From a virus, in the IMG/VR virus record IMGVR_UViG_3300033064_007458, positions 1 to 37,001 of that record: DNA of 37,001 nt; one strand, given 5' to 3'. A model generated the notes under the pieces. That model saw only the letters and a program-made list of their open reading frames with translations. It did no database searches and was not told the origin of the DNA. The position numbers were made by a program, and so were the translations under genes. The stretch's first letter is position 1. Each line of letters starts with the position of its first letter. Below, in pieces: positions 25,402-35,592 of this stretch.

Positions 25402-28400
25402 TTATTGTTCGTCGTAGTTGAGTGTCATGTAGATCTCTTTTTCAGACCCGGAAGGATCATGATTGTTCAGACTTCTAGCTATAAATATAGTTGCTAGATT
25501 GGCATCGTCTGAATTAACTATCGATTCCGCGTCTATGTTAAAGATATCCTCTAATGAAATTTCAACTGATTGATTTTTTGAAACATAAAATGTTCCCAAC
25601 GGAAGCCCAGACGATTTATTAGTTAACCATCTGATAGGGTAGTCTGTAGGAGTTAATATACCGGCAGCGTTGGTTCCGCCGGAGGATAAGAAACTTCCGC
25701 ACTTTTTAGGACTGGTATGTATTGATTTATATGTGTCAAGTGCGGACACCGTGATGTTATTAGTGGGTGCGGTTGACTTTCCAAAAGTATCCGCCTGAGT
25801 GTAGGTACCTACAACCTTTATAGCACCGTCGGTCTTTGAGAAACTCTCCCCGTGGGTCTCTTCTCCGGAGTCTTTAATATTAACTGTAGAACGATGAGGT
25901 GTAAATGGGTCTAAGATGATGCCCTTTGTAGTTTTTTGTCCTATCCACATTCCACCCATCGAGGCTCCTTGCCTGGCCTGCACAAAGACTCTTATAAACG
26001 GAATGTTTCCTGGAGCGATCTTCGCGGCTAGGATAGAGACAACCTTAGATTGCTTATCTATTCTAGAGATGTAGATTATGTTGTAGGATACTTCAGCAAG
26101 GCCCATTATCAGTGCAGTTGGAAGAGAAGCTCCTATCGAAAGAAGATAGACAGTAGCTTCACCAACAGATCTTGTTATGGGGTTGTTTACTTGAATAGTA
26201 ACCTCATTTACCCCCTGAACTACTGTTACTGAGTAGGCTTGCCCCAAAGATGGCCAAGGAGAGGTATCTTGAAGATAATAAATATCAACAAAACTACCAT
26301 TCCCCTGCTCTTCACTATATTTAACAATAGAAGCTTTTTTAACTTCCCTACCAGCTTTGCACCCCAGCCCATTGCACGCACCGCCTTCTACTCCCGGCAC
26401 CGCTAGTCTACCATCATCGCCTAAAGTCCAAAACCTAGAGCCCTCCGCCTCTCCCTCACGTACTTCTAAATTATATGTGTTCTCTATCGCCCCAGTATTT
26501 GTCTCTATGTACAAAGAGTTTGATGAGTAGGGAATGTTTGTTGAAGGATCAGTGCCTTTTACAAAATCTACTGGAAGACCCTCGTAGTATTTTTGTTCAT
26601 CATATGCCACATGGTCAGTACCCGGGGTCGCTGGAGTTTGAATACCCCAAGTATCTTTCGGCCTGGATGTATGGATTAAGCTAGACGTGTTGGAAACATC
26701 CGGCCATATAAACCCAATTCTTATTGTCGAGGCATGAGTTGAGTCAATGCCACTTCTTGCCCCACCAACCCAGAAAATAAAAAATTCATCAGAGATAATA
26801 TCTACCGACGAGAGAAGAATCTGATCTCTTCTATAGTAGTCAAATTCTGCGTTGTATCCGAGCGCATAATCACCGATAGGAGCATAGGTAAACGGGAGAT
26901 ATACGTTATCAGTTTCTGCCGTTTGGTATATAGAAGAAAAATACCCAAATCCCTCAACTCTCTTTAACGCATATGCGTTATTAGTGCTAGATAGACTTTT
27001 ATTACTCACAGTAAGCTGGAATAAATCATCACCAACAACTCTGATTAGCTCGGTTCCAATAACCGGGTAGTTGGCAGAGAGGGTCGGAGACCTCCAGGCC
27101 CCACTGGATACACCTGAGTAGTTCAATGTTGCTGTGTGTGATGTGGAGTCAGCTGCTGTGATACCGAGTGTGGGCTCATTGGTGTTAAAGTTGTTAACAC
27201 TAAACTTAGCTTTTATTCTTCTGTTTTCGGGTAGTAGTTTCCAAACGTAACCCTCTTGGTGGCTATAGGCGAATTCTGGGCAGCCCTCTTGCCTTATGAT
27301 TTTTATCTCACAGTTTTCCTGGGAGTAGATAGAGAAGCTTTTAGGAAATATCTCTTTTTTATTGTAAATTTCTGTGCCAAATCTATTATACAAGTACTGC
27401 CTGGGTTTTACTCCCATGAGCGCGGTCCAGTCAATAGCATTGATATAAGTCTTAGACTCAGAGAACTTAGGGTCGATGAGTAAGCGCTCTTTAGAGTTAG
27501 CATAAGAAGAATATAGAGTTCCTTTATCGTACCCATCGATATAGTAAGATGCTCCAAATTTGTATAGATATTGGTTTATCCGAATAGTCGATGAATCGGA
27601 TACCTTAAGTCTGTACTTAAAGTAAAAGAAAGGGTCTCCTAAGCATGGTTGACCCAACTGGTTTTCTATTACTAGAGTGTGGAGAATAACCCAGCGGCAG
27701 TTATCATTACCCTCTGGAATATATGCATAAAATCTTGCACCGATGGCCCCATACCAACCAAATTCGATCTTAAACATAGTAACCGTATCTGGATTGAAGA
27801 TATATCCGCTTTCTCCCTCGCCACTGAGAGGGTCCCCGTTCATTTTCTTCTGCTCTATTGTAGTCTCGTATTGCAACTTTCCGTTAAAAATTACCTCTTT
27901 TGTATTTTCAGCGTATCCGGAGTTCTCTAGGAACAAAGTTTCTTCGAGGGGAACGATAGATCTCCTTATGATTGAGAAGTCGGCGCCGTCCTTTAACCTA
28001 AAGAAGTAACCATCTGTATCATTTTCTACTCCCCACTCGATTGTTGTGCCAGGGCCAGCTCCTATCTCAGATACTTTAGTTCCGTAGGTAAATCCACTGA
28101 TTCTTCCCGGCTGGTAGCGGAATGCTCGTACAGATTTAATTGTTATTTCTGAGCTAACTCCAGCCAAACCTCCGATCCTATTTTTTGTAGTTGGAAGGTT
28201 TATAGCCGCACCAAATTCCTCACTAGGCCACGATTCACTAAACAGACTGTTGGGATTAGCCCTTATAGGCGACTCTAAAACAAAATATGGCAGTTTTAGA
28301 TCTCTTTCTAGATTTGTAACGGCAGCGGCAGACGCATGGATTTTAAAGCTCCAGTCTTTGAGATCTTGGCGAATATACTGCCAGTTAAGACCAAAATACT

Positions 28401-29487
28401 TAGACCACAACTCAGGAGTAGGATTAGTTTTAATTCTGAAATGTCCTTTATCTTCCGAACTGCCAGAGGGATAGTATATTCTAGTTGTGCCAAAAAAGAA
28501 ACTGTCCCACGCGCAACTAATCGAATTTGGTACAGCAGCACCGGCTTCCGTGATGATTACGTTGGGGTTACCACCCTGTCCCCACAAACTTGCGCTTTTG
28601 AAGGGGTTTAAAATTAGTTGATTGGTTGCTGTTGAAATGAGGTTAAATGCCCTGCCAGTAGGAATAATGGGATAACTAGATTCTGGTCCAAATCGTGATT
28701 GGCTGATATCTAACCAGATTTTATCCCAGTATAGCTGATTAAACTCTAAAGAACCATTTGAAAGAACCTTAGGAGCATATTTCTCTAATAGATATACCAG
28801 ATTAAACTCCTTGAGCTGCTCGTTAGTAAAAGTACTTACCATGTACTCTATTAAGTATTGAGCAATAATGGAGTTTAAATACTCTCCCCATCCCTTGTAT
28901 CTTTCAGCGCCGCCAGGGTTAAGCAACTGATCCTGTAGAGACGGTTTGCCTGGGGGCGTATAAGGCGAGGGGTATACGGAAATGGCAAGTGCCGAGTTAG
29001 TTGTATCTTCCTCAAACTTTGTAAAGAAATAATTCCCGGAGGAAGATGGGCGATTGTACCAGTAAGACGGCCCTATTACCCCACTACCATCCACTCTCCA
29101 GTCTTTTTCATCAAGACCATAGGTACTAACGTTACCAAAAATCCCCTGTTGAGTTGTTGTTCTGTCCACACCGAGAAGAGACCTGGCTACTTCCGAAGTT
29201 TCCGCAAACTGCTCGACAATGGGCAAAGCAGCAGGACCCTTTTTGCTAAATTTATTTGCCGAACTGACACCATCGCTTAAATACGAGTCGCTATTTAATA
29301 CAACAGAGGGGGCATTATCAGCCCCGTACTCACTTTTAGGATACGATTGCTTTTCCGTAGTAAGCGCATTTCCCTCTTCGGTGGATAGGGGGAAGCCCCT
29401 AAAATCTACCATTTGCTTCCGCGAAACGGATTTTCTAGGGGGAGTTTTCTCCGCTCTTATAGAAGAACCCGAAGTATACTCTGGCAT
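25402..29487 (-). CDS. Giant tail/virion protein, paralogue of the 29489 gene
   Basis: 1361 residues. The ATG has GGAG seven bases upstream, embedded in the last codons of the preceding gene, so translation is coupled. Blocks shared with the next gene upstream are SEVARSLLGV with GIFGNVSTYGL (residues about 98-125), AFRYQPGRISG with EWGVENDTDGYFFRL (about 455-500) and TVTMFKIEFGWYGAIGARFY (about 570-590). The last block leads into CRWVILHTLVIENQLG and YKFGASYYIDGYDKGTLYSS. This family recurs in large structural proteins I associate with cyanophages. Several Cys-rich spots occur, such as GGACNGLGCKAG. It probably forms part of a tail-fibre or whisker network. The exact function is unknown. Confidence 0.8.
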   Translation of the reverse strand: MPEYTSGSSIRAEKTPPRKSVSRKQMVDFRGFPLSTEEGNALTTEKQSYPKSEYGADNAPSVVLNSDSYLSDGVSSANKFSKKGPAALPIVEQFAETSEVARSLLGVDRTTTQQGIFGNVSTYGLDEKDWRVDGSGVIGPSYWYNRPSSSGNYFFTKFEEDTTNSALAISVYPSPYTPPGKPSLQDQLLNPGGAERYKGWGEYLNSIIAQYLIEYMVSTFTNEQLKEFNLVYLLEKYAPKVLSNGSLEFNQLYWDKIWLDISQSRFGPESSYPIIPTGRAFNLISTATNQLILNPFKSASLWGQGGNPNVIITEAGAAVPNSISCAWDSFFFGTTRIYYPSGSSEDKGHFRIKTNPTPELWSKYFGLNWQYIRQDLKDWSFKIHASAAAVTNLERDLKLPYFVLESPIRANPNSLFSESWPSEEFGAAINLPTTKNRIGGLAGVSSEITIKSVRAFRYQPGRISGFTYGTKVSEIGAGPGTTIEWGVENDTDGYFFRLKDGADFSIIRRSIVPLEETLFLENSGYAENTKEVIFNGKLQYETTIEQKKMNGDPLSGEGESGYIFNPDTVTMFKIEFGWYGAIGARFYAYIPEGNDNCRWVILHTLVIENQLGQPCLGDPFFYFKYRLKVSDSSTIRINQYLYKFGASYYIDGYDKGTLYSSYANSKERLLIDPKFSESKTYINAIDWTALMGVKPRQYLYNRFGTEIYNKKEIFPKSFSIYSQENCEIKIIRQEGCPEFAYSHQEGYVWKLLPENRRIKAKFSVNNFNTNEPTLGITAADSTSHTATLNYSGVSSGAWRSPTLSANYPVIGTELIRVVGDDLFQLTVSNKSLSSTNNAYALKRVEGFGYFSSIYQTAETDNVYLPFTYAPIGDYALGYNAEFDYYRRDQILLSSVDIISDEFFIFWVGGARSGIDSTHASTIRIGFIWPDVSNTSSLIHTSRPKDTWGIQTPATPGTDHVAYDEQKYYEGLPVDFVKGTDPSTNIPYSSNSLYIETNTGAIENTYNLEVREGEAEGSRFWTLGDDGRLAVPGVEGGACNGLGCKAGREVKKASIVKYSEEQGNGSFVDIYYLQDTSPWPSLGQAYSVTVVQGVNEVTIQVNNPITRSVGEATVYLLSIGASLPTALIMGLAEVSYNIIYISRIDKQSKVVSILAAKIAPGNIPFIRVFVQARQGASMGGMWIGQKTTKGIILDPFTPHRSTVNIKDSGEETHGESFSKTDGAIKVVGTYTQADTFGKSTAPTNNITVSALDTYKSIHTSPKKCGSFLSSGGTNAAGILTPTDYPIRWLTNKSSGLPLGTFYVSKNQSVEISLEDIFNIDAESIVNSDDANLATIFIARSLNNHDPSGSEKEIYMTLNYDEQ

Positions 29488-29488
29488 A

Positions 29489-32400
29489 TCACTGCTCCTC
29501 CCAGGTTAATGAATTTACAATATCAACAGCGGTGGTGGGTACGGTGGATGAGGAGGTTGATTCCCAGAATGCATATACTCCGAGAATATCTACTTCATTA
29601 GTAAGTGGGAAAGAGATGTATTCTTTATTGTAAGAGAAGTAATCGGTTAGATTGTACTGAGACCCCCCTTTATTTGCGTATATAGAGAAGATATTGTTTC
29701 CAGTATTGGCAACAGGCGCAAGTTTAAAGTCCTGGGAGATTTTAGCGCCGGATAGAGAGGCGATAGATTCCCAAGTTCCAACCTCGTCAGCATCCCACTT
29801 CTTCTGGTTTTCATATTTGCTATGGTTGCCGGTGCTACTTCCCACGGTCCCGGTGAAGAGCTGAATTTCTCCCGCTGTGTTAAATGTATACATTTTAACA
29901 TACATTAAATTACCGAATAGGGTAACTTCTTCTGCTTGGGATTCATAATTTTGGACGTATATTTTATCGCTCTTTCTGAAGAATCTAACAAGCATTTCTC
30001 CCTCATCCACGCCCGGAGCCGCAGGAAAACCTCCCGCGCCAACATCGTTAGTTGGCTTTGATCTCATATAGGCATAGAAGTATTTTCCGCTAACATTTAA
30101 TACGCCGGTCAGAGTGGTATAATTAGCGGTGGAAATGTTCGTACCAGTGGTAATCAACTGCGGCACTGTGCCCGCACCTAAATTAAACCCCTCGTTTATA
30201 GTTGCTGCGCTTGTGGAATCGGAGTAGATTGGGGTGGATAGGAGGGATGCTAGGCCAGAATTGCTAAGATTGTTTGTGATAACAAGAGGATTTTTAATAA
30301 AATTAACCGATACTACATTATCCGATCCTGAAGTGTCGGTCATGCCCAGCCCGTACTTAATCGGATAAAGCTGAATTCTGTTTCTTACCGCAGCACCTGA
30401 AGTATTGATAACATTATCCTTTGCTCTTAGAGCCATCATTGCTCTTTGGCGTCTTGGAACGATTAACGCAATAGTATTACCGCTGGATAGAAACGCTACG
30501 CTTCTATTAAAATATAAGATGACTCTTCCAGAAGTTGCGCTATTCTCTACCCAAATAACTTTAGTAGTAGTATCTGATTTCAGGTAGGATCCGATTAACT
30601 GGTCTCTGAAAGTCTCAGTAAAGGTGATCTCAAAGCTATTAGAGGATGGGGCTGTAGCAACTGTGGTGCTAAGTACGCCATATTTAGTGCTCTTAGGATA
30701 ATCAGAAGCTTTAGAGAGCAATCTAACTGTTCCTTTATCCCCGCCGTCAATGTAGTAAGATGCTCCGTACTTAACTAGTCTATTTCCTTGTGTAATGCCA
30801 TTAGCTCTTCCGCCATGAGTCAAGTAAGTAATAGGGAGCGTAGCGTTGCCTAGAGACGCTACATCGAGTTGGTTAGAAGCTCTCAAGTGATGTACTCTTA
30901 CCCACCTTGCTTCACCATTCGCCACTGGAACATAGCACAGGAACAAAGCACCAACGGCTCCGTACCATGAGAAATCGATCTTCCACATAGTTACTTTAGT
31001 GAAGTCGACGTTATACACCGACTGGGCCGTAAGTTCCGTACCGTCTAGGATTACAGGATCGCCAGGGCGTTTTACTGAGATATCAGTTGGGTCGACGTTA
31101 GCCGTAGAAGTATCGCTCCAACGAACTACGTTGTTTCTGCCATTGAGTTGATCGCCAGAGAACATGGCCCTCACCGGTCTCCACTCGTACACGGCTCGGT
31201 ATTGCTTAGGCACACAGAGCCTAAACCATTCCTTCAGAGTTACGTTTTTCTTGCCAGCATCAGTACCACCGGAGCTAGGATCATATTCTTTACCAGCTGA
31301 ACGGTGCGAGTCAGAGGTATAAGCAGCTCTGAAATCAGTCTGTGAGATCTGAGCAGACCCTTGAACACTAACAAGAAGATTCCATACTTTCACGCCGCTA
31401 TTAGTCTCTGATGGATCCGTATCGTATCCGAATCTGGAGTCTGTTGTGTTAGCCACGATAGAGTCGCCAGAGATCGTAATCTGTGAGCTAAACGCAGATC
31501 CTTCTCCCCGGCTCAAGTTTGTAACCAAATCTTCCCACTTGCAGTGGGCGTCTAGGCGAATGTATTCAGAAGCCGGCTTTAAAAACAAACCGTCCTGCTT
31601 CCATCCAATATACTCAGTACTTGTCTTACTGACTATCTTCTGGTCGAATGGGAATTGGTAATGACGGCCGGCAAGATGCTCAACAAAAGTATTCGTAGTT
31701 GCTGAGCTCCTGTAGGCCAATCTTAAAGCATACCCCTCATCAAATTCGTAGTCATTCAAATCCCCGCCAGTTTCCACCGCTTGAACAGAAGCTGGAGAGT
31801 AGCAAAGACTTGGGTCGTGAATTGCTGCAGCAGTGTAGCAAAGGCCATTTCTAAAGATAATAGGATCTACTCCTACAACCCCCCAGTTCCCGGCCTTCAT
31901 GTTACTTTTTCCAGTGGAAGAGGTGGCAATTTTGCTCCACCCATCCCCAGTAGTTTCTACACCGGCCGGTTGGCTGTAAGTAAGAGCCTGGGTCCTTCTT
32001 ACGCAACGGAAGTCATTATCCTCGCCACTATTCTCGACCTCAAAGTAATATCCATCAAACTTATCAAAAATCCCCCACTTCTTTATCGACGGAGCACCTT
32101 TCATCTCATCGCGGTTGAGAGTTGCAACGTCGCTAGTATTAGCCGTTGTGTTCATCTTCACACCCATAGTGGAAGAGCTAACACGCCCGGGCTGATACCT
32201 GAAAAACCGCTTCGAGGTAAGAATAGTTGTTCTTCCGGTCTGCGCAACTAACTCACCCCCTGCCTCCTCGGCAAGGTGATTTAGCCCCGTGGTTTTGCCA
32301 GTTGCATCCAGGTCATTTTCTACCGGAAACTGAGACCATTCCGATGGATTGATGTCGTAAGTATTTACGTCCGCAAAAATACCCAGAGCCACCTCTGCTC

Positions 32401-32569
32401 TTGGAATACCAAGAAGGCTAAGAGCTACCTCAGATTGGATTTTATTTTGCTCCTCAACAGGAATGGGCGGTTGATCCTCAGCAAAAACAACTGGGAGAGA
32501 ATTAACAGCTTTTTGTTGACCCAGGGGTACTGGAGCGGTTTTTCCGATGATAGTTCTTTTGTTTGCCAT
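29489..32569 (-). CDS. Giant tail/virion protein, paralogue of the 25402 gene
   Basis: 1026 residues, ATG start with no clear ribosome site, 20 bases after the spike gene. It shares with its neighbour SEVALSLLGI and GIFADVNTYDI (residues about 47-73), FFRYQPGRVSS and KWGIFDKFDGYYFEV (about 120-180), and KVTMWKIDFSWYGAVGALFL (about 520-540). These lead into ARWVRVHHLRASNQLD and VKYGASYYIDGGDKGTVRLL. The order of blocks is identical, but the spacing differs because the other protein has extra inserts, so the two probably arose by tandem duplication. Both also end in Glu-Gln. It is a structural component of the tail or its fibres, with no enzymatic motif seen. Confidence 0.8.
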   Translation of the reverse strand: MANKRTIIGKTAPVPLGQQKAVNSLPVVFAEDQPPIPVEEQNKIQSEVALSLLGIPRAEVALGIFADVNTYDINPSEWSQFPVENDLDATGKTTGLNHLAEEAGGELVAQTGRTTILTSKRFFRYQPGRVSSSTMGVKMNTTANTSDVATLNRDEMKGAPSIKKWGIFDKFDGYYFEVENSGEDNDFRCVRRTQALTYSQPAGVETTGDGWSKIATSSTGKSNMKAGNWGVVGVDPIIFRNGLCYTAAAIHDPSLCYSPASVQAVETGGDLNDYEFDEGYALRLAYRSSATTNTFVEHLAGRHYQFPFDQKIVSKTSTEYIGWKQDGLFLKPASEYIRLDAHCKWEDLVTNLSRGEGSAFSSQITISGDSIVANTTDSRFGYDTDPSETNSGVKVWNLLVSVQGSAQISQTDFRAAYTSDSHRSAGKEYDPSSGGTDAGKKNVTLKEWFRLCVPKQYRAVYEWRPVRAMFSGDQLNGRNNVVRWSDTSTANVDPTDISVKRPGDPVILDGTELTAQSVYNVDFTKVTMWKIDFSWYGAVGALFLCYVPVANGEARWVRVHHLRASNQLDVASLGNATLPITYLTHGGRANGITQGNRLVKYGASYYIDGGDKGTVRLLSKASDYPKSTKYGVLSTTVATAPSSNSFEITFTETFRDQLIGSYLKSDTTTKVIWVENSATSGRVILYFNRSVAFLSSGNTIALIVPRRQRAMMALRAKDNVINTSGAAVRNRIQLYPIKYGLGMTDTSGSDNVVSVNFIKNPLVITNNLSNSGLASLLSTPIYSDSTSAATINEGFNLGAGTVPQLITTGTNISTANYTTLTGVLNVSGKYFYAYMRSKPTNDVGAGGFPAAPGVDEGEMLVRFFRKSDKIYVQNYESQAEEVTLFGNLMYVKMYTFNTAGEIQLFTGTVGSSTGNHSKYENQKKWDADEVGTWESIASLSGAKISQDFKLAPVANTGNNIFSIYANKGGSQYNLTDYFSYNKEYISFPLTNEVDILGVYAFWESTSSSTVPTTAVDIVNSLTWEEQ

Positions 32570-32589
32570 GATAGAGAAGTGTCGTGTAG

Positions 32590-34929
32590 TTAGTTAACGA
32601 TGACGTTGCCGTCGGCAATCTGGTAGTTCGAACGCTGAATGTAGAGCTGTCCTCCCAAAAAGTCGATTCCGTTCGTGCCAGGAGACAAGGTCGAAATTGG
32701 ACTGATCAGTAGAGAATTAGTATTTACATCTATACTAACGACTCTGTATGCTGAGTTTTGATCCCAGCCCCCAAGGTTGGTATTTGAGAACCCGGTAATT
32801 ACAATGTAATCATTTTCCGGATTACTCGTATCAAAGACCAAGAAAGAGAGTAGTTCAGAGGAGTTTTTTAACTTGATGGCAAGATAAGTATTGCCTCCGA
32901 TAGTGGCTTGTCTAATATTAACTGGAGTGTAACCTCTACCGGATGACCCCAGCCGTACAGTTGCTGAGATTTCGTACATGTACCCGTATTGGCTGGTGCT
33001 AGGGCTCAATAAAGAGAAGTTTGTTGTTGCTGGAACTATATTTCCGTCAATAGTAACGTTGGTTAGTCCGGGCAGTGTTACTGAGAATATCCCGGCCTCC
33101 AGCTGATCATTAGTCTGAATGACCTTAAATGATCCGATTTTATTACTTGTGCTCTTTCGCCCTGCAGAGTCCAGGCCATATATATCAGCAACAAGCGTAT
33201 CTTTCTTGATCGCAATTGACTCTCCGCCATTAGTCACGGTAAAGTAAATAGGTTCAAGAGCAGTTCCTCTACGGATCTCAATAGGGGCCCTGGAGTACTC
33301 GTTATTATACTGATCTACTGACCTAATAAGAGAATCGGAGTCGGAATAAGCAAGGTTGTTAGAAGCATTCCATTGATTAGAAGTCTCAAGAACAAGTCCT
33401 TGATCCCCACAAGACCTAATGATGTTATTGTTAATTGCAGAAAAATCTACGTTGAAGAAGTATGGCCCTGCCGTGCAGAATTCAAAAATATTTCCCTGGA
33501 TGATAGAGTTGGATGTTCCATATACTTCTACAGGACGGGCCTCAGGCTCATATGATCTTCCCAACTGGCTAAAGATATTATTTGTCATAATAATAGACGA
33601 GGAGGATTCGGCATGAATACCGCCTCCACCAGAGTCTATAAATCTGCACTCTGTAAATGAGGCGCTGTCAGAATACTTTAAGAAAATTAGAGTCTCTGCA
33701 ACGGGCCTTGAAGAATCAACCGACCCCGAAACAGGACCTATTAAAGAAGCCGTGGAGGATTTATTACCGTCAAATACTAAAGACCTGAACCTCACCCCCT
33801 CAATTTTGGTTGCCTCCCCTGCCCCCGTAAAATTTAACAATCCGGGATTCAACGATCCTGATATACTCGCTTGAAGGCGCTTGATTCTGGAGCCCTCACC
33901 GACACCTCTTAGCGTTACGTTGCTATAATTCGTAGAGGTACTATTAGTGAAAAAAGAATTTCTTATGTAATAAGTCCCGGCTGGAAAAAAGATTTCTTTT
34001 ATATTACCTTGAGCGGCAAGGTTAATTGCATTACGAACAGGCTGAGTGTCGTCAATGATAAACTTTACTGCATCACCAAACTGATACCCCGTGGCGTTAA
34101 CTAGAGGCACCGCTGCCGCCGCCTCACATTGCAGATAATTTGGCTGGGCCCCTAAGATCCTGGGCTTAACTCTCAGATGCTCTCTGCCGATGATCTTTTT
34201 CACCTGAGTGGGAACACCCCCCAACACTGAGATAACACCCTCCAGGAACTTCGGTGTCCAGTATTCAGGATCGTTATTCCAGCTCGGGATTTCCTTTAGG
34301 CCATAGTCTGTAAATTTTATAACTGACGCCCCGGAGAAGCCAATTTTAGCATTGCCTACCATCCCTAGAAACTCTACTCTACTTCCCCAAACTCTATAGA
34401 TGATAGGAACAACATAGCTCCCTGTTCTAGTAAAAGTAATATCTGCGTACTGATCCGCGTTCCATAAGTTCGGATCGATGATCTTGGAATATTCGCCTCC
34501 CGCCCCCACAATTTGCACCGCGTTAGGCATCCTCCCGGTTTCGGTATCGTAGCCAAAAATATAGTACTTAAGCGGTTTTAGTGGCGTTGAGCTTGCATTT
34601 AAACTAGAAAAATCTATGCCTTGGAGCGTAACTCCTCCTCCAGGCACCGAGATTACCGGAGATTCTGCTACGGTGCTATTTGCTCCTCTGTAAATATGGG
34701 CCTGAAGCTCTATCCCTGGAGAAAGAACGTCTATATACTGCTGTAAAGTACCAGTGCCCCCATCACTAATAGCATTAATAGACAACTCGGTTTCTGAACC
34801 GGAAGAAATGCTTCCGGTGAATATAGTACCGAGCCCCCTAGCCCTATAGTTTTTTACATTGATGTAGGAATTTTTATCCTCCGGGACTTGAAGGACAAAT
34901 TGTTTTCCTGTGTCAGGAATGTATCTCAT
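32590..34929 (-). CDS. Tail spike-like protein with right-handed beta-helix
   Basis: 779 residues. The first about 270 residues are beta-rich and may attach to the tail. Residues about 283-550 read GDAVKFIIDDTQPVRNAINL, then IKEIFFPAGTYYI, then many short strands with N-x-I and G-G-G-I-H turns (IIMTNNIFSQLG, SIIQGNIFEF, SAINNNIIRSCGDQGLVLE). This matches the pectate-lyase-3 type beta-helix of phage tailspikes and polysaccharide-degrading depolymerases. A 230-residue beta C-terminus follows. It likely binds or cuts surface polysaccharide of the host. No clear catalytic acid pair can be assigned by eye. Confidence 0.82.
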   Translation of the reverse strand: MRYIPDTGKQFVLQVPEDKNSYINVKNYRARGLGTIFTGSISSGSETELSINAISDGGTGTLQQYIDVLSPGIELQAHIYRGANSTVAESPVISVPGGGVTLQGIDFSSLNASSTPLKPLKYYIFGYDTETGRMPNAVQIVGAGGEYSKIIDPNLWNADQYADITFTRTGSYVVPIIYRVWGSRVEFLGMVGNAKIGFSGASVIKFTDYGLKEIPSWNNDPEYWTPKFLEGVISVLGGVPTQVKKIIGREHLRVKPRILGAQPNYLQCEAAAAVPLVNATGYQFGDAVKFIIDDTQPVRNAINLAAQGNIKEIFFPAGTYYIRNSFFTNSTSTNYSNVTLRGVGEGSRIKRLQASISGSLNPGLLNFTGAGEATKIEGVRFRSLVFDGNKSSTASLIGPVSGSVDSSRPVAETLIFLKYSDSASFTECRFIDSGGGGIHAESSSSIIMTNNIFSQLGRSYEPEARPVEVYGTSNSIIQGNIFEFCTAGPYFFNVDFSAINNNIIRSCGDQGLVLETSNQWNASNNLAYSDSDSLIRSVDQYNNEYSRAPIEIRRGTALEPIYFTVTNGGESIAIKKDTLVADIYGLDSAGRKSTSNKIGSFKVIQTNDQLEAGIFSVTLPGLTNVTIDGNIVPATTNFSLLSPSTSQYGYMYEISATVRLGSSGRGYTPVNIRQATIGGNTYLAIKLKNSSELLSFLVFDTSNPENDYIVITGFSNTNLGGWDQNSAYRVVSIDVNTNSLLISPISTLSPGTNGIDFLGGQLYIQRSNYQIADGNVIVN

Positions 34930-34964
34930 GTCTAAGGTCTACTTCTAGTTACTTTAAACTCTTT

Positions 34965-35168
34965 TTATGAGGACATATCGCGATCATGCTCGAACTGCTC
35001 AATTTTTTTTAGGATGTTTGGATTTTTGTCTAAGCCTCCTAGTCTCATAGCATTGACCACTTCCTGCTTACGGTCCTCAGGAGTATTCTTCAATACATCA
35101 AGTACTCCATAAGGATCTAGGTAGACTCCGTCAACCTTATACACTGAATGGAAATAATCGTGGGACAT
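34965..35168 (-). CDS. Small unknown protein in the tail cluster
   Basis: 67 residues. The start shares its A with the stop of the preceding gene (TAATG), so re-initiation coupling is likely. The N-terminus is aromatic (DYFHSVYKVDGVYLDPYGVL) and the C-terminus a charged helix (NILKKIEQFEHDRDMSS). It is too small for a main virion part and could be a chaperone or assembly factor for the adjacent spike. No family is recognised. Confidence 0.65.
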   Translation of the reverse strand: MSHDYFHSVYKVDGVYLDPYGVLDVLKNTPEDRKQEVVNAMRLGGLDKNPNILKKIEQFEHDRDMSS

Positions 35169-35572
35169 TATACTGTGTATGGGGTGTTAGGAACATGGAG
35201 GGTGTAGGAAGCTACCACATCAATAACATTACTCGAGGTGGAATTATGCCAAACGTAAAGACTATCGCCCTCTTTAAGAATAAATTTATTACCCGTGATA
35301 ACCTCAAAGGCCGTTCCTGCAGGAACGCTTACGCCGTAGAGCACGTAGGCTGAAGCCAGGCTATTTACGATTTTTGCATTTATTTCAACCGATCCTAGGG
35401 TCTTGTTGGCTATGATTAATGAGGTAACAAGGATGAAATTACGTTCTGCTACGGTTAATGCATTAGTAGATGCAGGAACCACGATTATACGGTTTGCCTC
35501 TGCGGCCTCAATGTTCGTCGGAGAACGCAATGAGTTAGAAGAGACGTTTGATGGAAGGAGGATATTTGCCAT
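35168..35572 (-). CDS. Small beta-rich virion protein
   Basis: 134 residues, ATG start, in the leftward tail cluster. Alternating hydrophobic strands (RNFILVTSLIIANKTLGSVE, FILKEGDSLYVWHN, VVASYTLHV) suggest a single beta-sandwich, as in many minor tail or head-decoration proteins. It has no cysteine and no catalytic motif. Its position between another small virion gene and the spike region supports a structural role. No family is recognised. Confidence 0.7.
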   Translation of the reverse strand: MANILLPSNVSSNSLRSPTNIEAAEANRIIVVPASTNALTVAERNFILVTSLIIANKTLGSVEINAKIVNSLASAYVLYGVSVPAGTAFEVITGNKFILKEGDSLYVWHNSTSSNVIDVVASYTLHVPNTPYTV

Positions 35573-35592
35573 GGGTGAGAGAGAGAGAAAAG

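Noticed and set aside
26277-26284. AATAAATA late-promoter-like 8-mers inside genes (also on the minus strand near 10014, 14002, 17869 and 23818)
   Set aside because: They sit inside large coding regions and occur about as often as expected for an AT-rich 7-8-mer, so they are treated as chance.
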